DNA of 17,695 nucleotides from Deltaproteobacteria bacterium (GCA_009668925.1 SBEK01000075.1:1-17695), one strand, 5' to 3'; shown: positions 1 through 8,355, counted from the stretch's first letter. Numbers and translations are program-made. Notes: generated by a model from the letters alone, not told the origin.

Positions 1-2
1 TG

Positions 3-1196
3 GGCAGCCAGGTTTACGGCATTGAAAATTACCGCGAAGCGTTTTTCCGTCCGGACCTGGTGAAAATGGCGCTTTCCGGCGGATCGCTTGCCGACTTCCG
101 GAAGCTGGCGGATGTGAAGGAACCGCCGATTGTGGAAATTGTGGGCACGCCTTCGGCTGTCGGCAAAGATGAAGTGTCCGTGAAGCTGCAGCTGATGGAT
201 CTGGGCGGCGGGATCGGCGACATCCGCCTCTATCTGAACGGCACGGCCGTGGTGATGGACAGCCGGGCCGTGGCGATCCGTCCGAAAGTCGGGCAGGCGA
301 TCGAGAAGAGGTACACGCTGAAGCTGACGAACGGAAAGAACATCATCAAGGCCGTGGCCTTCAACGCCGACAACAGCATGCACAGCAAGGAGGCGACGCT
401 GGAAATTACCGCAACGTATGCAAAGGCGGGTAAACCTTCTTTGTCCGCCCTGGTCATCGGCATCAACGAATTTAAAAATCCGAAGCTTAAGCTCCAGTAT
501 TCCACGGCGGATGCCGACCTGTTTGCGGCTACGCTGCAAGAAGGTTCGGCGGAACTGTTCGACAAAGTCACGATTAAAAAAATGATAAAACCGGAAGAAA
601 CGACGAACGAGTCAATTTTACGCGAGATCAAGGCGTTTCAGACGCTGCGTCCGGACGATCTGTTTGTCTTTTACATCGCCAGCCACGGGACCGTGGATGG
701 AGGCGAATATTTTCTGATCACCTCCAATGTTGGGTCCTTGCGCACCGAGAAGCTCAAAACCGACGCCATTTCCCAGCATCAGCTCAAGGAGGCGATTGCC
801 AACATTCCGGCAACCAAAAAGCTCATCATCATCGACACCTGCAACGCGGGCGCTTTAGGCGAAGCCATTCAGATCGCGATGCTCACGCGCGGCATGAGTG
901 AAGATACGGCGCTCAAGATTTTGAGCCGTGCGGTGGGCTCAACCATTCTTTCGGCTTCGACGTCGCTTCAAGAAGCGCTGGAAGGCTACAAAGGGCACGG
1001 CCTGTTTACGTATGTTTTGATGGAGGGTCTCAAAGGCAAGGCGGATAAGGGAAAGACCGGGTTCATTAAGACCACCGATCTGGCGGATTATGTGGATAAC
1101 GAAGTGCCCGTCCTGGCGGAGAAGGTGTTCAAGCGCGCGCAGTACCCGACCATCTCCATCAGCGGCCAGGCGTTTCCGATCGGAAAAGTGAAGTAG
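3..1196 (+). CDS. Caspase-like (peptidase C14) protein, 5' end missing
   Basis: The reading frame is open to the left edge, so the gene starts upstream; an ATG at 60 is internal. The first visible residues (VYGIENYREAFFRPDL) match the segment after the WD40 region of the larger caspase protein at 2879-5878 (VFGIDQFYDVFYRPDI), so a WD40-type N-terminus probably lies outside the window. Next comes a beta-rich, Ig-like segment (about 130-420), then the caspase domain from about 430. The catalytic dyad is visible: His in SHG (codon 684-686) and Cys in DTCNAG (codon 840-842), 52 residues apart, each after a hydrophobic strand as in C14 peptidases. Near the C-terminus GKTGFI sits where relatives carry an EF-hand-like loop. 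Family knowledge suggests a cysteine endopeptidase cleaving after basic or acidic residues; the specificity cannot be read here. The export signal, if any, is out of view. Confidence 0.9.
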   Translation, partial: GSQVYGIENYREAFFRPDLVKMALSGGSLADFRKLADVKEPPIVEIVGTPSAVGKDEVSVKLQLMDLGGGIGDIRLYLNGTAVVMDSRAVAIRPKVGQAIEKRYTLKLTNGKNIIKAVAFNADNSMHSKEATLEITATYAKAGKPSLSALVIGINEFKNPKLKLQYSTADADLFAATLQEGSAELFDKVTIKKMIKPEETTNESILREIKAFQTLRPDDLFVFYIASHGTVDGGEYFLITSNVGSLRTEKLKTDAISQHQLKEAIANIPATKKLIIIDTCNAGALGEAIQIAMLTRGMSEDTALKILSRAVGSTILSASTSLQEALEGYKGHGLFTYVLMEGLKGKADKGKTGFIKTTDLADYVDNEVPVLAEKVFKRAQYPTISISGQAFPIGKVK

Positions 1197-1244
1197 CGAA
1201 AGTGAAGAGATAAAGAAGAAATCCAAGAGAAAGGCCCGAATCGA

Positions 1245-2819
1245 ATGAAACATATCGCTGCAAGAATGATTATCCTATCTCTCCTGGTTGCCCTGCTGGT
1301 CCCCGCTGTGACGCTTGCGGCGAGCAAGACCTTCGTCAAGGAATACACCTACACGGCCGGGGACGAGGACAGCAAGAACTCCAGTCGGGTGATCGCCCTG
1401 CGGGAGGTGAAGCGGCTCCTGCTGGAAGAGCTCGGCACCTACCTGGAGAGCCGGACGGAGGTGAAAAACTTCCAACTCACACTGGACCAGATCACGACGC
1501 TGACGGCTGGCATTGTCCAGACGGAAGTCATTGCGGAGAAGTGGGACGGCAGATCCTACTGGCTCAGGTCGAAGATCACTGCGGACCCGGAGGATGTCGT
1601 AAAATCGATCGATGCAGTGCGCAGGGACCGGGACAAGACCCGGGAGCTCGAATCCCTCAGGCAGAAGTCGGACGAGTTGCTCAAGGAGGTCGAGCGGCTG
1701 AAAAAAGAAATGGCCTCGAACGAGGGAAGCCGGGATTCAAAAAAGGCCGAATACGACCAGTCGATCAGGAAGCTATCGGCGGCGGAATGGATCGAAAAGG
1801 GGCATGCCCTCTTTGTCCCCGACGAAAAATCCAAGGCGGCATTCGATGCGTACAGCCGGGCCATCGAATTGGATCCGGACAACGTCAACGCCTACTACTA
1901 TCGGGCGCAGGTCAGCGAAAAAAACCAGGCGATGTCGGATTACTATAAATTGCTGTCGATCAAGCCGAAGGATTCGGAAGCGCATTACGCGCGGGCCTGG
2001 ACATACATGGTGCTCGATCAAATCGATCCGGCGCTCCAGGAATTCGGGAAGGCCATCGACAGGGCGTCCCTGAAAAAAGAGAAAGCGGCAGCGTATCAAG
2101 AGCGGGGAAGGATCTATACACTGTCGCGTGTGGTCGAGGCCCGGGGCATAACCAGGGCGAAAGCGGCCGAGCTGCAGATCGCGGACTTCAGCAGCGCCAT
2201 CGCGCTCGACCCCGGAGAAGCGGTCAACTATTCCTTGCGTGGAGGCGCCTATTTCGACCTCGGGAAATATGATCTCGCCTTACAGGATCACACGGCTGCC
2301 GTAACAATAGATCCAAAAAACCCGGGATTTTATTCGTCCCGGGCGGACGTTTACCGAATGCTTGGAAAGCGGGAGCTGGCCGTTGCCGATCTGACCCGCG
2401 CCATCGAACTGGAGGGTCCGAATAATATTCTTGCGACGAACGACTACATGATGAGGGCGTTTGATTACGAGGATCTTGGGAAGCTCGATCTGGCGATCCG
2501 GGATTGGACCAGGCTGCTCGACATGAATCCGAATGATTATTCTGCCTACAAACAGCGGGGCGATCTGTACAGTAAAATCGGCAAATACGATCAGGCTCTT
2601 AAGGATTACAATCAATCGATTGCCCTTGATCCAAAGGACGCCGCAGGCGCTTACTATGGCCGCGCCCTGGTTTACGCCGTCAAAAAGGACGTTGGCAAGG
2701 CCCTCCAGGACTTGAGAAGCGCCGTTCAACTCAACCCCGTTCTTAAGGACCACGCAATAAGCGAAGAAAAATTCGGAGCAGTGAGGCAAAATCCCGAGTT
2801 CAAAAAACTGGTACAGTAA
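1245..2819 (+). CDS. Exported TPR-repeat protein with N-terminal stress-lipoprotein-like domain
   Basis: A 524-aa protein beginning with a signal peptide (residues 1-26, hydrophobic core ILSLLVALLVPAV, likely cleavage after LAA). Residues about 27-125 form a compact domain that closely resembles the N-terminal domain of the DUF4384 protein at 14884-15750: both share an ALxEAKR-type helix, then TEVKxF and a final strand before a PDE/PED motif. A coiled coil follows (about 127-165, rich in R/E/K/L heptads), then roughly eight tetratricopeptide repeats to the end, each with the AIELDPxNxxAYYxRG pattern. TPR arrays are protein-interaction scaffolds, so it is probably a periplasmic assembly platform; partners are unknown. 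It lies 48 bp after one caspase-like gene and 59 bp before the next, which suggests an operon and a shared complex. The ribosome site (AAGG at 1231) is weak. Confidence 0.88.
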   Translation: MKHIAARMIILSLLVALLVPAVTLAASKTFVKEYTYTAGDEDSKNSSRVIALREVKRLLLEELGTYLESRTEVKNFQLTLDQITTLTAGIVQTEVIAEKWDGRSYWLRSKITADPEDVVKSIDAVRRDRDKTRELESLRQKSDELLKEVERLKKEMASNEGSRDSKKAEYDQSIRKLSAAEWIEKGHALFVPDEKSKAAFDAYSRAIELDPDNVNAYYYRAQVSEKNQAMSDYYKLLSIKPKDSEAHYARAWTYMVLDQIDPALQEFGKAIDRASLKKEKAAAYQERGRIYTLSRVVEARGITRAKAAELQIADFSSAIALDPGEAVNYSLRGGAYFDLGKYDLALQDHTAAVTIDPKNPGFYSSRADVYRMLGKRELAVADLTRAIELEGPNNILATNDYMMRAFDYEDLGKLDLAIRDWTRLLDMNPNDYSAYKQRGDLYSKIGKYDQALKDYNQSIALDPKDAAGAYYGRALVYAVKKDVGKALQDLRSAVQLNPVLKDHAISEEKFGAVRQNPEFKKLVQ

Positions 2820-2878
2820 GAGAATAGCGGATGGTTTTCAGCTTGCGGCTTCTGGCCGGAATACATGAAAGGGTGGAT

Positions 2879-5878
2879 ATGACGAGGAAGATCGCTTTGA
2901 GCTTTAGTCTTTTGTGGGTGTTGATTTTTGCAGTCGCTGCTTTCGGTGCCGAGCGGGCATCGTTGGGTCTGATGGTCAAAGCGGTGACGGCGGAGTATGC
3001 TCAATTCATCGGTCTTCCAGCGCCCGAGGGTGCCACCATCGTTTCAGCGTCCGCCGCGGGCGAGTTGCGGCCGGGCGATGTCATCTTAAAGATGGATGAC
3101 AGGGACATCAAGACGCCCGCGAATTTGCAGGAGGCCCTCAGGCTCTATCGGGCCGGCGATCAGGTGCAGTTGCAGATTGCGCGGGGCCGGGAGCGCCTGG
3201 CGATCCGCTTCACCCTTGCGAGCGCTCCTGTTCCAACGGGCAGGGTCCGTCCCGGTCCGCCGCCCCGGGGTGGAAGCATATTAGGCGATTTCCCGACGGT
3301 GGAAAGCGCGCGCTTCGAAGAGGAAGTGTTGAAGTTTGACCGGCCGGTGCTGGCTTATTTTTATGCGAACTGGTGCGCGCCCTGCAAAATGTACCTGCCG
3401 ATCCTGGAGCGGGCCAGGCAGAAGCATCCCGATGTCAAGATCGTCGGGATCGACATCGATAAAAGCCCTGATATCGTCACTCGCTACGGCGTCTCGGGAA
3501 TTCTGCCGACGGTTATTCTGTTTGCCGGCGGCCGGGAAGTGGACAAAGTGTCGCGGCCGTCGCGCGACGAGCACATCGAAGAACTGCTGGCCAAGACGAA
3601 GAGCGATAATAAAGACATCGAAGTCTTTGCGTCCCTCGGCAAAGGGAACTGGATCTTGCAGGTGGCCTTCATCCCGGAGAGCCCGCTCCTCGCGGCCAGA
3701 GATGCCTCGGGAGCAATTACCGTCTGGAACCATCAACTGGGCGCCCTGGCCAGAACCTACCGGGGAGCGGTGTCGGGCTTATCGCCCGATGGGGCCTATG
3801 CGGCCCTGACCGATTCCCAACGAACCGTTGTTTCCATCGTGGATATCGTTCATCAGCAGCAAAAAATCGTTCGGACAAAACAGTTTATTGAAAAACTGGC
3901 GGTGTCGCCGTTGGGAAATGCCGCGGCCGTTTTCGGAGCCGACCCAAGCGGCAGGTTTAGTGTCGACATCTGGAATCCGGAGAGCGGGCTGGTCCAATCC
4001 CTGCCGGTAGACCCGGCAACGAGACAGCAGTCGGTGCAGTTTGCCTTTTCGCCGGACGGCGCTCACTTTGCGCTGGCCACAGTGAACAAACTGGAACTTT
4101 TTTCGACGAAGGACTGGGCGCGGGAAACCGTTGTGCCTATCCAAGGTGCGGCGGCGGTTCTGCAGTTTACGTCCGACAGCCGGGCGGTTTTGATTTCGGG
4201 GAAAGACGCAGGACTGATTGATCTCCGGGGACATAGGGAGCGCACGGCGGACAGCCGCGTGGTGGCGGGCAAATCCGCAGAGCGTTTGGCGATCGCGGAT
4301 AACGGGGATAACTCCTTTCGTCTGCTAAGCAGCGCCTCCGCGGAAAAGGGGCTTCGTTTTGCGGGTCATCGGGCGCCGATTAATGCGGGAGCGGCGACGA
4401 ACTCGGTTCCCTGGCTCGCGAGCGGCAGTTCGGACGGAACCCTGAGGCTTTGGGACCAGGCCAGCGGAAGGGAGGTCGCGCAGTTCGTCGCCTTCGGGAA
4501 CGGCGAATGGATCGTGATCACGAAAGAAGGCTATTACAATTCCTCGGCGCGCGGGCACGAATATCTCAACATCCGCCGGGGCGGCAGCGTTTTCGGGATT
4601 GACCAGTTCTATGATGTGTTTTACCGCCCCGATATCGTTGTGGCCAAACTCAAAGGCGAAGACATTTCGGGTCTGGTCACCCTGACGGTGGAAGAGGCGG
4701 TCAACCATCCTCCGCCGGCGGTCAGGTTTGCCGCGGTTCCCGGTGAGACCGGCGACCCTCATGTGAAAGTCTGTTATCAGATTGCGAGCACCGGCGGCGG
4801 CATCGGCGAGGTCCGTCTGTTCCAAAACGGCAAGCTCGTCAAGTCCGACGGGTTCTATCGGGAAGTTGCGGCGCAAAGCCAGACGGCATCCCTGACGCTC
4901 GCTTCCGTCGACAGCCGGACGCTGTACCGGGATATGCGGTCGCTGTCCATTAAGGAAAAGCAAAGTCCCGGCGCCCGCCTGCTTTCGGCCAAGGGCGATG
5001 TGTTTGAGGAATGCGTGGGCGTGGAAACGATATCCGGTGAAAATGAAATCGGGCTTACCGCCTTCAATGCGCCCAACACCGTCCAGAGTGCGATGGGCAC
5101 GATCCGCTTTATGTCTACCCGGGCTTCGGCGGCGCCGCATCTCTATATTCTGGCGGTGGGAATTGACCGGTATCGCGACGCCTCCATCAATTTAAAATAT
5201 GCGGCCAAGGACGCCCGGGACTTCCTCACGGGGCTTTCGGACAAGGCCAAGACCCTCTACCCGCCGTCCAATATCCACCTGACCGCGCTCATGAATGAGC
5301 AGGCCGGCAAGCAAAATATTCTGGCCGCCATAGACAGACTGGCCGCCGTCGTAAAGCATGGCGACAGCTTCGTCTTTTTCGACGCCTCCCATGGGTTGCT
5401 TCTGCAAAGCCAGTACTACATTGTTACCGCAGGATTTGCGGGCGCGCTGGATGCAAACAAAAGCCTGATCAGCTCCAACGAAATTGTCGAGATGTCCAAG
5501 AAGATCAGAGCCCTGTCTCAGCTTTTCATTTTCGACACGTGTCATGCGGGCGGGGTGGATAATATTATCAGCGGCCTCTACGATGCGCGGATGTCGGTCC
5601 TCGCCAGGAAGATGGGGCTGCATATCTATGCTTCGGCGGGCTCCGTGGAGAGTGCTTTGGACGGCTATCAGGGGAACGGTCTGTACACGTATGCGCTGCT
5701 CGCCGGATTGAAAAACGGCGCACAGGTGGACAAAGACAAAAGCGGTTCCGTAACGATGAAAAGTCTGGGCGTCTATTCCCGCGAGATGACGGCGGATATT
5801 TCCGCCCGGCTCGGCCATCCCCAGACGCCGGTGATCATCAATTTCGGCAAAGACAGCCGGCTTTTTGACGTGCGCTGA
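2879..5878 (+). CDS. Exported PDZ-thioredoxin-WD40-caspase fusion protein
   Basis: The start at 2879 is preferred over an in-frame ATG at 2831 because AAAGGGTGG lies just before it and because it places a signal peptide at residues 1-24 (cleavage near FGA/E). The product is 999 aa. Residues about 28-108 are PDZ-like (GELRPGDVILKMDDRDI). Residues about 130-240 are a thioredoxin fold with W165-C166-A-P-C169 and the cis-Pro segment GILPT. Residues about 250-570 hold degenerate WD40-type blades (ITVWN; SGSSDGTLRLWD with W525), followed by an Ig-like segment. A caspase domain runs from about 754 to the end, with His838 (DASHG) and Cys888 (DTCHAGG) 50 residues apart. An EF-hand-like loop starts at D951. 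The signal peptide implies a periplasmic or secreted protease. The thioredoxin part could reduce or regulate the Cys888 thiol, or act on partner disulphides; that link is inference. It is a paralogue of the truncated gene at the window start. Confidence 0.9.
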   Translation: MTRKIALSFSLLWVLIFAVAAFGAERASLGLMVKAVTAEYAQFIGLPAPEGATIVSASAAGELRPGDVILKMDDRDIKTPANLQEALRLYRAGDQVQLQIARGRERLAIRFTLASAPVPTGRVRPGPPPRGGSILGDFPTVESARFEEEVLKFDRPVLAYFYANWCAPCKMYLPILERARQKHPDVKIVGIDIDKSPDIVTRYGVSGILPTVILFAGGREVDKVSRPSRDEHIEELLAKTKSDNKDIEVFASLGKGNWILQVAFIPESPLLAARDASGAITVWNHQLGALARTYRGAVSGLSPDGAYAALTDSQRTVVSIVDIVHQQQKIVRTKQFIEKLAVSPLGNAAAVFGADPSGRFSVDIWNPESGLVQSLPVDPATRQQSVQFAFSPDGAHFALATVNKLELFSTKDWARETVVPIQGAAAVLQFTSDSRAVLISGKDAGLIDLRGHRERTADSRVVAGKSAERLAIADNGDNSFRLLSSASAEKGLRFAGHRAPINAGAATNSVPWLASGSSDGTLRLWDQASGREVAQFVAFGNGEWIVITKEGYYNSSARGHEYLNIRRGGSVFGIDQFYDVFYRPDIVVAKLKGEDISGLVTLTVEEAVNHPPPAVRFAAVPGETGDPHVKVCYQIASTGGGIGEVRLFQNGKLVKSDGFYREVAAQSQTASLTLASVDSRTLYRDMRSLSIKEKQSPGARLLSAKGDVFEECVGVETISGENEIGLTAFNAPNTVQSAMGTIRFMSTRASAAPHLYILAVGIDRYRDASINLKYAAKDARDFLTGLSDKAKTLYPPSNIHLTALMNEQAGKQNILAAIDRLAAVVKHGDSFVFFDASHGLLLQSQYYIVTAGFAGALDANKSLISSNEIVEMSKKIRALSQLFIFDTCHAGGVDNIISGLYDARMSVLARKMGLHIYASAGSVESALDGYQGNGLYTYALLAGLKNGAQVDKDKSGSVTMKSLGVYSREMTADISARLGHPQTPVIINFGKDSRLFDVR

Positions 5879-5904
5879 GACATGAAAAATGCCAGGAGGA
5901 TGAT

Positions 5905-6264
5905 ATGTCATTTAAGAAGTTGATTATCATATTTTCAATATTATGGATCAGCTTCATACCGTATCCGGCGATGGCGCAGACAGGTTACGGGGTCCAGAAA
6001 TCGCTCGCGGTTCAGGAGATCATCGATGTGCTGGTTTCTCTTTCCAACGAAAAGGCATGGCGGGTTACAGGAAATTGCAGTCCTTACCTTATTGATTTCA
6101 AGAAAACGTATGCCGGGGCAAGCGCGTCGGTGGAGGCCAGGACGGGCTTTTTCTTATTTCGCACCCCGGAGCTTAATTATGCATCCGTCCCGGTCAGAGG
6201 GCCTGTGCTGCAATACAGCTTTTTCGCCAATACCTGTCCGCCGGGCGAGGCATCAAAGGGATGA
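5905..6264 (+). CDS. Small exported protein of unknown function, apparently frameshifted
   Basis: A strong AGGAGG (5893-5898) precedes the ATG. Residues 1-24 are a signal peptide (LIIIFSILWISFI core, cleavage near AMA/Q). The product is 119 aa and no family is recognised. The frame closes with two consecutive TGA codons at 6262 and 6265. The +1 frame beginning at 6260 continues with coding-like sequence to 6403 (DDDCFGEAVLTVEII, ending ERSCLFEKK). Dropping one G from the GGG at 6258-6260 would join the two into a 165-aa protein with four cysteines (GNC, NTC, DDDC, RSC), an even number that suits a disulphide-bonded periplasmic protein. The annotated form keeps only two. It is either a recent mutation, an assembly error, or less likely a recoding site. 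It follows the caspase fusion gene by 26 bp. Confidence 0.65.
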   Translation: MSFKKLIIIFSILWISFIPYPAMAQTGYGVQKSLAVQEIIDVLVSLSNEKAWRVTGNCSPYLIDFKKTYAGASASVEARTGFFLFRTPELNYASVPVRGPVLQYSFFANTCPPGEASKG

Positions 6265-6403
6265 TGATTGTTTCGGCGAGGCGGTGCTCACGGTGGAGAT
6301 TATTTCACCCCGGATGGTAAAGATCAGACAGACGTCGCCCCGGCAGGACCCCAACCATTATATTCCGAAAGGCGAGCGATCCTGTCTGTTTGAGAAAAAA
6401 TGA
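6260..6403 (+). pseudogene. Out-of-frame C-terminal continuation of the preceding gene
   Basis: This stretch has no start codon or ribosome site of its own but reads as 47 codons of plausible protein in the +1 frame relative to the gene at 5905, up to TGA at 6401-6403. It has a hydrophobic beta-like run (AVLTVEII), two cysteines, and a charged C-terminus. The junction is at the AAAGGG run (6256-6260), a typical place for a one-base insertion. I read it as the lost C-terminus of that protein. Confidence 0.55.
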
Positions 6404-6435
6404 AAAATATTTCGGCAAAAGGTTTGTATCGGGGA

Positions 6436-6464
6436 TTGCAGTTCAGAGGAAACGGGTTTATTTT
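6436..6464 (+). promoter_or_regulatory. Candidate sigma-70 promoter ahead of the serpin
   Basis: TTGCAG at 6436-6441 and TATTTT at 6459-6464 are separated by 17 bases, the preferred spacing. They lie in the longest gene-free gap of the window (6404-6613, 210 bp) and about 150 bp ahead of the serpin start. Both hexamers deviate from consensus at two positions. The rest of the gap is AT-richer than the genes around it and contains only a short inverted repeat. Confidence 0.25.
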
Positions 6465-6530
6465 TAAAGGGTTCGGCGGACACAAAAGCAGTTACCGCCG
6501 GGGCGAAAAAATGCTCCGCAAGGGGAACAA

Positions 6531-6546
6531 AAAGGCATTCGCCTTT
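6531..6546. other. Short inverted repeat in the serpin upstream gap
   Basis: AAAGGC and GCCTTT form a six-base stem around the loop ATTC. No T-run follows on the + strand, so it is not a convincing + strand terminator. On the - strand it is followed by TTTTTG-like sequence but no - strand gene ends here. It may be a weak RNA hairpin in the serpin leader. Confidence 0.25.
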
Positions 6547-6613
6547 GTCTAAGATGTATATTACAGACGAACCGCCCGGAAACCCGCGGAAAGTCGTCGA
6601 CTGGAGGAAAGAA

Positions 6614-7837
6614 ATGAAAAAATTATTGGTTCTGTTGTCCATGATTCTGTTCGGCGCCGTCTTGACGGTGCCTATTTCCCCGGTGGTTTACAGCGGATCC
6701 GGCGTGGCCTGGGCATCCGGGCTTTCATCTCAGGAAACGCTTGTGCAGGGGAACACGGCTTATGCCGTGCAGCTTTATCGGGAGCTGGGCGCGAAAGAAG
6801 GCAACCTTTTTTTTTCGCCGTACAGCGTTTCGTCCGCTCTGGGGATGACCTACGCCGGCGCGCGCGGGAATACGGAAAAAGAAATGAAGGACGTTCTGCA
6901 CTTTTCATTGGATCAGGCGGATCTGCCTTCCGCCTTCAAGAAGTTGAACAGAAAGCTTAGCGTCGCTGCGCAAAAAAGCGGTCAGAAGCTGAACATCGCC
7001 AATGCGCTGGTGCTCACCGGCGGCGACGTGGACCGGGCGTTTAAGAATATCCTGAAAGACAAGTATGACGCCGAGATCTTCAGCGGCGGGCTCGGGGCCA
7101 TCAACGGCTGGGTCAAGAAGAAGACGGAAGGAAAGATCGAGAAAATCCTGGAAGAGCTCGACGCCAATTCCGTCTGCGTGCTGCTCAATGCCATTTATTT
7201 CAAAGGGACTTGGGCCAGTCCGTTTGAGAAACGCCGTACAGTGGACGCACCCTTTAAGGTGTCCAATTCCCAACGCGTCACCGTCCCTTTGATGTATCAA
7301 AAGGACAAATTCAAGATGCTCACCGAACCTGATTTTCAGATGGTGGACGTTCCGTATCGGGGGCAAAATCTGTCCATGGTCATCCTGCTCCCCCAGGCGG
7401 TCGAGGGGCTGGCGGGATTGGAAAAGCAATTATCCATCGAGAATCTGCAGGGATGGCTTTCGAAGCTCGATGCGAGCGATGCTGAGGAGATCAAGCTCTA
7501 TCTGCCGAAATTCAAGCTCGAAACCGGTTATGATCTGGTGTCGCCCAGTCAACGCATGGGTATGAAGGACGCGTTTGATCTGGCGAAGGCCGATTTCAGC
7601 GGCATGGGGTGGCGAAAGGGTTCCCTTTATATTTCACAGATCAAACACAAGGCGGTGGTCGAGGTGAACGAGGAAGGGACGGAAGCGGCGGCCGCGACGG
7701 CCGTGGAGATGGCGACGAAATCGATGCCGTTTCATCCGGTGTTTCGCGCCGATCATCCCTTCTTCTTCATGATTCGCGATAAGACAAGCGGCACGGTTCT
7801 GTTCATGGGGCGCATGGTTGACCCTGGGAACAAGTAA
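6614..7837 (+). CDS. Secreted serpin, inhibitory type
   Basis: The ATG at 6614 follows GGAGG (6603-6607) and gives a signal peptide (MKKLLVLLSMILF core). An in-frame ATG at 6545 lacks a ribosome site and would bury the signal. The 407-aa product has the usual serpin length. Visible family motifs are NLFFSPYSVSSALGM, YAGARGNTEKEM, NAIYFKGTW and the C-terminal HPFFFMIRD..TVLFMGR. The reactive-loop hinge at residues 353-362 (EEGTEAAAAT) has small residues through P12-P9, the mark of inhibitory rather than non-inhibitory serpins. Counting from G355 as P15 gives P1 Lys369 and P1' Ser370, so a trypsin-like target is predicted. Serpins trap serine proteases, and some cysteine proteases, as a covalent complex after loop cleavage. 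A T9 run at 6807-6815 encodes part of NLFFS. The next gene is an ecotin-like inhibitor 42 bp downstream. Confidence 0.95.
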   Translation: MKKLLVLLSMILFGAVLTVPISPVVYSGSGVAWASGLSSQETLVQGNTAYAVQLYRELGAKEGNLFFSPYSVSSALGMTYAGARGNTEKEMKDVLHFSLDQADLPSAFKKLNRKLSVAAQKSGQKLNIANALVLTGGDVDRAFKNILKDKYDAEIFSGGLGAINGWVKKKTEGKIEKILEELDANSVCVLLNAIYFKGTWASPFEKRRTVDAPFKVSNSQRVTVPLMYQKDKFKMLTEPDFQMVDVPYRGQNLSMVILLPQAVEGLAGLEKQLSIENLQGWLSKLDASDAEEIKLYLPKFKLETGYDLVSPSQRMGMKDAFDLAKADFSGMGWRKGSLYISQIKHKAVVEVNEEGTEAAAATAVEMATKSMPFHPVFRADHPFFFMIRDKTSGTVLFMGRMVDPGNK

Positions 7838-7879
7838 AATGAGCAGCGGGCCGCTCATGGTACCGATGGAGAGAATAAT

Positions 7880-8326
7880 ATGAGCAAAGCGACAATGAAA
7901 ATCAAGCTGCGTGCGGCAATCCTGCTCGTCGCTTTTTCGATCAGCGGCGGGGCTGCCGCCCAGGAGATTAAAATAGAAGACGCAAACCAGGCGTATGTGA
8001 CGAAGAGGGTCACGGCGGAAAATGTGCAGGGGGTGGAGGTCCGGCTCTTCAAGGAAATATTGGCGGGTGACTGCAATACGCGCACGCTTTCTCTTTCGAG
8101 CGTCCGGGTTTTCGGAGACGGCAGCGGCTGGCATGACCGGTACTTTTTCGATGCGGGGATGCTGCAGACGGCCATGTTTTGTCCTTCGGATAAACGGGTC
8201 CGGGAGACCATTTATTCTCAGCCGGTTTTCCTGAAGTCCTTTACCAACGAAAATGTCCATCGGAAAGTGGCGATCTCCATCGTTATCCCTGACGGCTATC
8301 AACTGGATGTCCGTGCGGTGAAGTAA
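7880..8326 (+). CDS. Ecotin-like periplasmic serine-protease inhibitor
   Basis: The ATG at 7880 follows GGAGAG. The 148-aa product has a signal peptide (residues 1-27, cleavage near GAAA/Q). The mature part follows the order of ecotin landmarks as I know them from E. coli: a VEV strand leading to D64-C65-N66, then GW..RYFFD (83-91), then a loop ending in M-F-C101-P, then an N-V-x-x-K segment near the C-terminus where ecotin has DNVDVKY. C65 and C101 are 36 residues apart, against 37 for the Cys50-Cys87 disulphide in E. coli ecotin. Aligning on the second Cys places Ala98 at P1 and Met99 at P1', where E. coli ecotin has Met-Met. Ecotins are dimeric pan-inhibitors of chymotrypsin-fold serine proteases in the periplasm. 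Overall identity is low, so this is a motif-level call; a structural or profile comparison would settle it. Confidence 0.68.
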   Translation: MSKATMKIKLRAAILLVAFSISGGAAAQEIKIEDANQAYVTKRVTAENVQGVEVRLFKEILAGDCNTRTLSLSSVRVFGDGSGWHDRYFFDAGMLQTAMFCPSDKRVRETIYSQPVFLKSFTNENVHRKVAISIVIPDGYQLDVRAVK

Positions 8327-8355
8327 GTGCCGCCTTGAGCGCGGCCTGAAGAGGT

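Noticed and set aside
6404..6613. Intrinsic terminator or riboswitch in the gap before the serpin
   Set aside because: Only a six-base stem without a T-run is visible, and no riboswitch pattern was recognised.
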